Shown: one piece after another, positions 23,311-30,055 of the stretch
Layout: every line of letters starts with the position of its first letter
Position numbering within the stretch: the first letter of the stretch is position 1
DNA from: Verrucomicrobiia bacterium
Lineage (GTDB): Bacteria; Verrucomicrobiota; Verrucomicrobiia; Limisphaerales; UBA11358
Assembly: GCA_030038175.1 (NCBI GenBank)
Contig: JASHPN010000291.1
Span: 1-36,795 of the forward strand
Direction of reading: 5' to 3'
Length of the DNA: 36,795 nt
Notes under the pieces: generated by a model
The model's input: the letters and a program-made list of their open reading frames with translations, nothing else
Database searches by the model: none
What the model was told of the DNA's origin: nothing
Translations under genes and position numbers: made by a program

Positions 23311-23505
23311 GGAGCGCGACTGCTCGCCGCGCCATAGCGAAGCGACGGCGGGTGTCCCGCCCGGCGGGATCAGTCGCAGCGCGCACGTCTGGGAGCCACG
23401 CACGAAGCACGGTGTTTTAGGGTATGCCTCACTGCGGCAGGCGCTGCCGCACACCCTCCTTCGCCCCGCCGAGCGGGGCTACGGAAGGGCAGGCAGCCGC
23501 GCTCC
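23311..23505. repeat. Intergenic palindromic repeat, family A copy 4
   Basis: The 291-nt convergent gap after mnmA is nearly filled by this element. Left end 'GGAGCGCGACTGC', right end 'GCAGCCGCGCTCC'. The right portion ('CACCCTCCTTCGCCCCGCCG' onward) is the inverse of the left portion of copy 3. An additional palindrome 'TGCGGCAGGCGCTGCCGCA' lies inside. Confidence 0.8.
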
Positions 23506-23508
23506 GTC

Positions 23509-23541
23509 AAAAAAAACAGGGCAGGCTTGCGCCTGCCCTGT
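23509..23541 (-). terminator. Rho-independent terminator for the 1241-aa secreted protein gene
   Basis: A perfect stem 'CAGGGCAGGC'/'GCCTGCCCTG' with a four-base loop; read on the minus strand it is followed by a run of eight T (forward A-run 23509-23516). It lies 19 bases past the stop of the minus-strand gene. Confidence 0.85.
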
Positions 23542-23559
23542 TTGTTGCCAGGAACCCGA

Positions 23560-26500
23560 TTATGGACTTGTCACACGATAAAATTCCGTCGGGTTGGTCG
23601 CCTCGAGGCCGGTAAAACTGTAGGTGCCGGCGGGCGATTCCGTCGGATGGCCAAGGTTTTGCCAGGCGCCCAACAGATTGGTCGAGCCCCAGAGGGTAAA
23701 GCTGGCTCCGGATACGTTTGTGAACGTAAGCGACGCAAGCCCGCCGCTCAATTGCAGGGCATTGCTCAAATTCGGCCGCGTGACCGGCGCCGTGGCAAAT
23801 ACCAGGGTCGCACCGGAAACGCCCGCCACTGAATTCGAGGCGGTAATTTGATATTGATAGAATCCCGGAGCCAATCCGGCGAGCGATGCACTGACAATTT
23901 CCGGGCTGCTGCCGGACGCCAATACGTTGGTAACCGTTTCGTTCGTCGTGGCGCCGACCGGACCGTAGCTGAACCAGTACTTCGTCGCACTGCCATTCGG
24001 ATTTATGAAGGCGTTAAGGGTCGCTCCATTCGCGGTAAGTGACGATACCGGCCAGGTAGCCACCAACGGAGCGCCTGGAATGGCCAACGGCGCAAACGCG
24101 ATGCCCTTCAGAGTGGCGCCGGCGGACGTGGTATAGAGCAGGTTGGTTGCGGTGATATTGATGGGCTGGTTCCATCCCCCGGAATCATGAACGTGGATGA
24201 CGCTGTTGCCGGCCGAGCCGCCGCTGCCGGTCGTGTAATAAAGATCAGCGCCGCCGCTGACGTTGGTCACCGCACAAAAACCGACGCCGCCATTCGGGGT
24301 CGGCCAACTGCCATCCGTTGTCGCGTAGGTGCTGCCGGCATTTACCCAGATGGGCTGTCCCGTATTGGGATCGTACGTGCCGGTAAAATAATACTTGTAA
24401 ATTGCGCCGGATGTGGTGTTGGTGCCGTCAATGTAATAAGCGGTGTCATAATTCGTCCCGTTGTTTCCCGACCGCAGCATGTAGAAATCCAACACGCTGC
24501 CATTCGTCGGAAATCCTTCCAAAGGAAAGAGGAACTGGAGGCCGCTTGAAGGCGACGGTACGATCGCCAGGACGGTCGAGTTCGGGTCCGTGCCGCCTTC
24601 CTGTTGCAAGGCATAGACCACGCCGCCAAAGGCCTTTAGCCCTCGAACATTGGCAGGATTGTTTGTTGAGTACGGAATATAAGCAGTGTTTGAATTGTCG
24701 CCGTTCGTATAGACCCCGCCTTTGTCACCCATGAAATAAGTCACGTCATCAATGGTCGCGGCGCTGCGCGCCTGATCCGCAGTGCTGCCTCCCAATCCAA
24801 CGTAGGTGGTCGCCAGATTAAACTGGCCTCCGACATTAATCGTTCCGGCTCCGCGCGGATTAATGGTGGTGACATCGGAAACCGTGGAGTCTCCACACAG
24901 CGCCGCGGTGAAGCACAAGAGTGTTCCGTCCTGGCTGTCGGACAGGTCGCCCGTCGAACCGGAGCTGCTTTGGCGCAGGTAATTCGATCCGGTGGAAGTG
25001 GCGGGAACCGGGATGGTATTCACCGGCACGGACTGGTCGGAAATGGTCGGACTCAATTCAAGGATGCTGAAGGTCGAGTTGGCCGAGGCCACGTCTTCCT
25101 GTTCAACCGCCAGATTTCCCGGGGTGAACCCCGCTGCCGCCGGCGCGGGAATATTAAAGGCCGCCGAATTGGTCATGGTATAGGCCAGATTCAAATTGGT
25201 TATGCCGCTGGCCGTAAAGGTGACGGTCGCGCCGGAAACGGCCCCCGGGCTGATGGCCGACAAATTGGTAAAATAGACCGCGCCGCCCGCCAGGGTTTGG
25301 CTGGGAGCGCTGCCCCCGCCAAAAGTCCATCCGGCACTGGGCGCCGCCGTGAAGGTGGCCGTGCCATTCGTCGCCACATTATTGTATTGGTCATAGAGGG
25401 CCAGGGCAGGCTGTGCGACCAGCGTGCCGCCATTTCCGGTAGGCGCCACCGGCTGCGAGGTGATGACCAGGCTTGTTGCTGCGCCGGGCGAAATGGCCTG
25501 GGCATACAGGTCCGCGTTGTAGTTGGTTGCGTTAATCGTAATGTTGAGCGTGCCGGCCAATTCCAGCAGAGTCGAGGCGGACGGAATGAAGACGATCTGG
25601 CCGGCCGATACCACGTACGCCGTGTTCGTAAGCGTCGTGCCATTGACCTTGATGCCGGACAGATTGTTGCGCCAATTGGCGTTGTCAGTAAATGTATTAG
25701 TGAAAGGACCATCCACCGTGGCAACCGGAGCCGGAGTGATAACGGGCGGAGTCTCTTTCTGGGCAGTGGCGACGCCGATGATGTAAATGTTGTCAAAGCG
25801 CCAGTTGCCCGACGTGTTGTTCAGCGCCGTTCCAGTGCCATTGATGCAGGACGCCCCCGTGGAAGCGTTCACCATCCTGACGGCAAAATTGGGATTGCTG
25901 GCCGCCAGAGGATCGGTAATAACGACGGACAGGTTGGTAAACCATTGCTGTCCGTTCGAATAGGGAACGGCGCTTACGAAATAGCCCTGAACGGAATTGG
26001 AATCGAAATTGGCGGAATCGGCGGTATTATTGGAAAAATTCAAATAGGTTTCGGCCTGGGCGGCGGGGATCGTGATCGGAAGATTCGACCAATTGATGCC
26101 GTCCACGGTGTATTCAAATTGAAGGTTCGCTTCACCCTGTTTGGTCAAATACCAGTCGAACGCGACCTGAATATTGGTGAAACCCGTCGTATCCACTGAG
26201 AATTGCGCCCCCTGGCTGCCGATCGGCGCCGTGCTTGTCCAACCGTTGACGCTCGAGCCGGGCCCGTTGCCACGAATGCGCCAGATCTGGGTATAATTGG
26301 TAATTCCATCCGAACCGGTATCGCCGGTCGCGCCCTGGGTCACGTCAGGACCATTGGTTGTTCCTGAACCATAGAGTTGCATGCCGATGCATGCGGCGGA
26401 AACCGCCCCTATGGCATTGTTCAAAGACGGGGCCGGGTCAGGTGTGATTTGTTGGGGCAGCCCCTCAAAATTCCATTCGACGATCGGCTCGGGAGGGGCG

Positions 26501-27285
26501 GGCGGCACAGGCATATTGGTGCCGGTAATCAGGATGTTGTCATAACGCCAATTGCCGGAACTGTTATTATAGATGCCGCCGGTTTGATTGCTGCAGGAAG
26601 TTCCCGTGGCGGCATTGACGATTTCGATGGCAAAATTTGGATTGTTGTCCACGGCGGGAACACCGGACAAATCAACGGTAAAATGATTATACCAGCCCCC
26701 GCCACTTATGTTCAATTGCATATAGGGCCCCATGATGATTTGGGATTGAGAACTATTGTTCTGGGCTGCGGCCCCATTGGTATTGGAAACGATCGCGGCA
26801 TCGGTCCAGGTACCGCCGCCATCGGTGGTGTACAGGCAGGCGACCAGGCCTTCCGCCGCTGAGGTCGTGTATAAATCAAATGATACCTGGATATCTCCAT
26901 TTCCCGCGGTGCTGGCCGCAAATTCGGCGCCCTGGGTGGCAATCGGAGCATTGGTTGACCAGCCGTTGGGAGTGCCGGCGCCGCCGGAAACGCTGCCGCC
27001 GCGGATGCGCCAGCCGTAAGAGCCTGAGCCAGTGGAAGCGCCGGCGGTGGACAAAATATCCGCGTAGGCAAGACTGGGGGTCGTACCGTCATTGTAATCG
27101 TTGGTCATCCCCAGCACAGTCGCACTGCCGGCTCCAATAACGGGCTCGGGACTGTTACTGTTGCTATACAATCCCGGATCGGTTTTGAGATTGTCAAAAT
27201 CCCAATCCGCAATGGTATTTGTTTGGGCCTGGCTCGTAATGGCCGTGAAGAGGGCAATGCCTGCTGCGATGATGGTTTTTTTCAT
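23560..27285 (-). CDS. Giant secreted multidomain protein with duplicated N-terminal domain
   Basis: A 1241-aa exported protein (signal peptide 'KKTIIAAGIALFTAITSQAQ'). Two homologous domains of about 220-240 aa follow: the first starts 'IADWDFDNLKT' and ends 'NNSSGNWRYDNILITG'; the second starts 'IVEWNFEGLPQ' and ends 'NNTSGNWRFDNIYIIG'. Both share 'WRIRG', 'NGW-T-API--QGA-F' and 'NPNFA---VNA-TG-SC'. Next come an Ig/filamin-like region ('LVITSQPVAPTGNGGTLVAQ'), a probable beta-propeller-like region with 'VYALQQEGGTDPNSTVLAIV', a fibronectin-like region ('SLTANGATLNAFINPNGS'), and a C-terminal 'LWGSTNLLGAWQNLG...FYRVTSP' module. It is extremely rich in Asn, Thr, Ser and Gly and poor in Lys/Arg, typical of surface proteins. 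No catalytic motif was recognised. ATG 27285 lacks a clear Shine-Dalgarno. Candidate PHO-box-like repeats lie upstream. Confidence 0.85.
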   Translation of the reverse strand: MKKTIIAAGIALFTAITSQAQTNTIADWDFDNLKTDPGLYSNSNSPEPVIGAGSATVLGMTNDYNDGTTPSLAYADILSTAGASTGSGSYGWRIRGGSVSGGAGTPNGWSTNAPIATQGAEFAASTAGNGDIQVSFDLYTTSAAEGLVACLYTTDGGGTWTDAAIVSNTNGAAAQNNSSQSQIIMGPYMQLNISGGGWYNHFTVDLSGVPAVDNNPNFAIEIVNAATGTSCSNQTGGIYNNSSGNWRYDNILITGTNMPVPPAPPEPIVEWNFEGLPQQITPDPAPSLNNAIGAVSAACIGMQLYGSGTTNGPDVTQGATGDTGSDGITNYTQIWRIRGNGPGSSVNGWTSTAPIGSQGAQFSVDTTGFTNIQVAFDWYLTKQGEANLQFEYTVDGINWSNLPITIPAAQAETYLNFSNNTADSANFDSNSVQGYFVSAVPYSNGQQWFTNLSVVITDPLAASNPNFAVRMVNASTGASCINGTGTALNNTSGNWRFDNIYIIGVATAQKETPPVITPAPVATVDGPFTNTFTDNANWRNNLSGIKVNGTTLTNTAYVVSAGQIVFIPSASTLLELAGTLNITINATNYNADLYAQAISPGAATSLVITSQPVAPTGNGGTLVAQPALALYDQYNNVATNGTATFTAAPSAGWTFGGGSAPSQTLAGGAVYFTNLSAISPGAVSGATVTFTASGITNLNLAYTMTNSAAFNIPAPAAAGFTPGNLAVEQEDVASANSTFSILELSPTISDQSVPVNTIPVPATSTGSNYLRQSSSGSTGDLSDSQDGTLLCFTAALCGDSTVSDVTTINPRGAGTINVGGQFNLATTYVGLGGSTADQARSAATIDDVTYFMGDKGGVYTNGDNSNTAYIPYSTNNPANVRGLKAFGGVVYALQQEGGTDPNSTVLAIVPSPSSGLQFLFPLEGFPTNGSVLDFYMLRSGNNGTNYDTAYYIDGTNTTSGAIYKYYFTGTYDPNTGQPIWVNAGSTYATTDGSWPTPNGGVGFCAVTNVSGGADLYYTTGSGGSAGNSVIHVHDSGGWNQPINITATNLLYTTSAGATLKGIAFAPLAIPGAPLVATWPVSSLTANGATLNAFINPNGSATKYWFSYGPVGATTNETVTNVLASGSSPEIVSASLAGLAPGFYQYQITASNSVAGVSGATLVFATAPVTRPNLSNALQLSGGLASLTFTNVSGASFTLWGSTNLLGAWQNLGHPTESPAGTYSFTGLEATNPTEFYRVTSP

Positions 27286-27351
27286 TTTGTGTTTTTAAGA
27301 ATTGGCGCTCCGCTAAAAATCCGGCAGAATTAAACTGCAAAGGTATTACAC

Positions 27352-27384
27352 AGGAATGTCGTTTCCGTGACAAATGCGTGACTT
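27352..27384 (-). promoter_or_regulatory. PHO-box-like repeats upstream of the 1241-aa protein gene
   Basis: On the minus strand three consecutive 11-nt units read 'AAGTCACGCAT', 'TTGTCACGGAA' and 'ACGACATTCCT'; the first two share GTCAC at an exact 11-nt period, the third is degenerate. 'GTGTAATAC' follows and could be the -10. The middle unit closely resembles the unit upstream of the phosphatase (TTGTCACAGAA). Confidence 0.45.
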
Positions 27385-27514
27385 TGTCCACAATCGCTGA
27401 CCGGAAAATTCAGCCGGGGCTTTAACCAATGGATTTAGCGCTCCAAAGCAGTCTCAAATCGGAGTTTTTTCTATTTTAATTCAGAAAGAGAAAGCAGGGT
27501 TTACGGTCCTCATC

Positions 27515-27537
27515 ATGTCACCGAATTGTAACACAAT
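27515..27537 (+). promoter_or_regulatory. PHO-box-like direct repeat upstream of the pseudopilin gene
   Basis: 'ATGTCACCGAA' followed by 'TTGTAACACAA' gives TGTCAC and TGTAAC at an 11-nt period, 42-64 bases upstream of ATG 27579. 'CATATT' at 27542 is a possible -10. This is the same architecture as the phosphatase box, with one mismatch in the second unit. Confidence 0.4.
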
Positions 27538-27578
27538 CAGCACATATTCGTAAAAATTTAATTCAATCATTATCGCGA

Positions 27579-28445
27579 ATGATTGAGGCAAAAAAAGTAA
27601 ACCCTAAGAAACCTGCCAGTGAAAACGGATTCACTCTAATTGAACTCCTCGTCGTCATCGCCATCATCGCGATTCTCGCGGCCGTCCTTCTGCCGGTGCT
27701 AAATCAGGCGGAAGTCAGGGCGCAGGAGGTCGCCTGCATGAACAACATGAAACAATGGGGCGCGGCCAATTCGATGTATGTGGATGACAATAACCAGGTA
27801 TATCCCTGGCCACGATTCCAGGTCAGCAGCACTGCCGAACAGGACAATCCAACCTGGGAACAGGTCATCGAGCAATATGATGCCGGCGAGAAAGACGATA
27901 TTTGGTTTAACGGACTCCCCAATTACGTCGGCAACCAGCCGTTGTATTGGTGGGCCGACCCTGCCCGCACCGCCAACTATGCCGTAGGCAAAACCATTTT
28001 TATTTGTCCACGCGCCGCCGCCCTGGGCATCAACCCGGCGGATGCCAACGCAAGCACGGGAGACATGCTCCCAAATCAACGCCCGCTCTTTCAATACTCG
28101 ATGAACTCCAAATCCCTGGCCAACGAGAGTTCCACGGCCATTCTCAAAACCCAGATCATCAAGAACCCTGCCGCCTTTGTCGTATTTTCAGACGTCCGCT
28201 ACCGGTCGGATGACCTCCCTTATTATGGCACCACGCCCGACGACCTGGCCACCCCGCACTGCTATACCACGCGGTTCTCCGCCCGCCACAACCAGGGCGC
28301 CAATATCACTTTCGGCGACGGACATGCAGCCTACTACAAATACCAGTACGTCGTCGCCGGTCCCAACAGCACCGCTACTACACCCGGGCATGATCCGGGT
28401 GATTGGGACATCAATTGGGATTGCAGCGGCATCACCGTGCCGTGA
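27579..28445 (+). CDS. Type II secretion-like pseudopilin with H-X9-DG motif
   Basis: Type IV pilin-like protein anchored by an N-terminal helix. The leader '[17 protein letters not shown]' ends in Gly17, the prepilin peptidase site, followed by '[18 protein letters not shown]' with Glu at mature position 5. The globular part carries '[18 protein letters not shown]' and 'FICPRAA', and near the end '[12 protein letters not shown]' is an H-X9-DG motif, found in the greatly expanded prepilin families of Verrucomicrobiota, Planctomycetota and Lentisphaerota. 288 aa is typical. Its exact role is unclear: such genes often occur as orphans beside carbohydrate-degradation or large secreted-protein genes, as here beside the divergent 1241-aa protein. 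No Shine-Dalgarno is evident. Confidence 0.92.
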   Translation: MIEAKKVNPKKPASENGFTLIELLVVIAIIAILAAVLLPVLNQAEVRAQEVACMNNMKQWGAANSMYVDDNNQVYPWPRFQVSSTAEQDNPTWEQVIEQYDAGEKDDIWFNGLPNYVGNQPLYWWADPARTANYAVGKTIFICPRAAALGINPADANASTGDMLPNQRPLFQYSMNSKSLANESSTAILKTQIIKNPAAFVVFSDVRYRSDDLPYYGTTPDDLATPHCYTTRFSARHNQGANITFGDGHAAYYKYQYVVAGPNSTATTPGHDPGDWDINWDCSGITVP

Positions 28446-28487
28446 CATTTTCGTGCCTTTCGTCTTCGGCGGATGTAAACTGGGCAT

Positions 28488-29606
28488 GTGATCCGCAACA
28501 TCATTTTTGACTGGTCGGGTACGCTCGTGGACGATCTGCCCGCCGTCCTCAAGGCGTCCAATTTCGTCCTCGTGCAAGCCGGCAAGGCCGAAATGTCGCT
28601 CGAACAATTTCGCGCCGAATTTTCCCTTCCCTTCGTCCGCTTTTACGATCGTCATACGCCGCACGTGCCCATGGAACAGCTCGAAGAATGGTTTCACGCC
28701 GAGTTCAAGCGCGCCCAAACCTCCGTCTGCGAGCTGCCTCATGCCCGCGATTTCCTCGAATTTTGTCGCGCCCAAAAAATGCGGATGTTTGTCTTGAGCA
28801 GCGTTCATCAGGACCATTTTGCGGTGCAATGCGGCGTCACCGGCTTTGACGCCTTCCTCGAAAAGCCCTACACCGGCGTCGCGGATAAACGGGAAAAAAT
28901 CCACGAAATCCTCCGCCAACACCGATTGGACCCGGCCGAAACCCTGTTCATCGGCGATATGGAGCATGATATCGAGACCGCCCGGCACGGCGGCGTTCAG
29001 TCCTGCGCCGTCCTCACCGGCTACAACACGCTGGAACAATTGCGCGCCGCCAAACCCGATTTGATCGTCGAACATCTTTCCGAGTTGCGCGACGTTCTGG
29101 AGCAAAATAACCTGGATTTGAAACCCCGGGATTCCGGCAAGCCGGAAAATCCTCGATCTTCGGTCTTCCATCCTCGTGTGCCGCTCGCCACCGTCGGCGC
29201 GCTCATTTTCAATTCCAAAAACGAGGCGCTGATGATTCGCACCCACAAATGGTCGAATCTCTGGGGCATTCCCGGCGGAAAAATCAAATTTGGGGAAACC
29301 GCCGATGCCGCCCTGCGCCGGGAAATCCTCGAGGAAACCGGCCTGAAAATTTCAAAGATTGAATTTGTCCTCGTCCAGGATTGCATCCATTCAAGGGAAT
29401 TTTACCGCGACGCCCATTTTGTTCTTTTGAACTACATCTGCCGCTGCCCCGCAAAAACTCCCCGCGTCAGATTGAACGACGAAGGCCGCGAATTTCGCTG
29501 GGTCAAACTGGCCGAAGTCAAAAAAATGAAACTGAATAAGCCGACCCGGATCCTGGTCCAGGCCGTCCTGAAAAGCCAAAAACGCAAATCCCGAATCCCG
29601 CGGTGA
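28488..29606 (+). CDS. HAD phosphatase-like / Nudix hydrolase fusion protein
   Basis: Two-domain cytosolic protein. Domain 1 (about 1-205) is a HAD hydrolase: 'IIFDWSGTLVDD' (nucleophile D8, with Ser at D+2 instead of the usual Asp), 'FVLSS' (motif II, about 101-105), Lys in 'DKREKI' and 'FIGDMEHDIETA' (G156-D157, D161). A short linker rich in Pro, Ser and charged residues follows. Domain 2 (about 232-365) is Nudix with the complete box G-x5-E-x7-REUxEExGU: 'GKIKFGETADAALRREILEE' then 'TGL' (G264-L286). GTG 28488 starts it; the preceding ATG at 28486 is followed at once by TGA. The stop overlaps the GTG start of folB (GTGA). I infer a possible role in dihydroneopterin triphosphate dephosphorylation; nucleotide or sugar-phosphate turnover is an alternative. 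Confidence 0.88.
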   Translation: MIRNIIFDWSGTLVDDLPAVLKASNFVLVQAGKAEMSLEQFRAEFSLPFVRFYDRHTPHVPMEQLEEWFHAEFKRAQTSVCELPHARDFLEFCRAQKMRMFVLSSVHQDHFAVQCGVTGFDAFLEKPYTGVADKREKIHEILRQHRLDPAETLFIGDMEHDIETARHGGVQSCAVLTGYNTLEQLRAAKPDLIVEHLSELRDVLEQNNLDLKPRDSGKPENPRSSVFHPRVPLATVGALIFNSKNEALMIRTHKWSNLWGIPGGKIKFGETADAALRREILEETGLKISKIEFVLVQDCIHSREFYRDAHFVLLNYICRCPAKTPRVRLNDEGREFRWVKLAEVKKMKLNKPTRILVQAVLKSQKRKSRIPR

Positions 29607-29950
29607 AAATCTCCATTGTTGATCTCGAGGTGTCGTACTGCGTCGGGGTGCCGGACGAAGAGCGGGCCAAACCGCAGCGCCTGCTCTTGACCGTCGAAAT
29701 GGAATCCGATTTTTCCGCCGCGGCCAGGTCCGATTCCATCCGTGACACCATTGATTATTTTGCCGTTTCCCGGCGGCTGCTCGGATTCGGGGACGGACGA
29801 AGCTGGAAATTGATTGAAAAGCTCGCCGCCGATCTTTGCGATATGGTCCTGGCCGAATTCAGGCCCAAAAGCGTCCTGATCGAAGTGAAAAAATTTCCCA
29901 TTCCGGAGGCGCGATATGTTTCAGTCACGATGAATAAAAGAGGAGCTTGA
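29603..29950 (+). CDS. folB: Dihydroneopterin aldolase
   Basis: Folate-pathway enzyme splitting 7,8-dihydroneopterin into 6-hydroxymethyl-dihydropterin and glycolaldehyde. At 115 aa it has the usual T-fold length. Features: 'VSYCVGVPDEERAKPQRL' with the conserved Glu region, 'DTIDYFAVSRRL' (the 'D-x-x-DY' block), 'LIEKLAADLCDMVL' and the active-site Lys in 'IEVKKFPIPEARYVSV'. The start is GTG 29603, overlapping the HAD-Nudix stop by four bases, so translation is coupled. FolK and FolP are not in the window. Some FolB-like T-fold proteins are epimerases (FolX); the Lys and Tyr positions favour the aldolase. Confidence 0.9.
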   Translation: MKISIVDLEVSYCVGVPDEERAKPQRLLLTVEMESDFSAAARSDSIRDTIDYFAVSRRLLGFGDGRSWKLIEKLAADLCDMVLAEFRPKSVLIEVKKFPIPEARYVSVTMNKRGA

Positions 29951-30055
29951 GACTATTTAAATTGGTGCGATAATAGTCGGAGCGCCATGCCAACCGTAGA
30001 AGTATCCAAATTCGGACCTCTCACGTCACATCGGTAGCCACTTTTGAGTATTATC

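Noticed and set aside
24970-26199. 409-aa plus-strand ORF
   Set aside because: Antisense to the 1241-aa protein; Gly/Arg-rich composition is what the reverse of its Asn/Thr/Ala codons produces.
28438-28460. Possible PHO-box-like GTGACATTTTC/GTGCC repeat before the HAD-Nudix gene
   Set aside because: The second unit matches poorly and the site overlaps the pseudopilin stop; not convincing.
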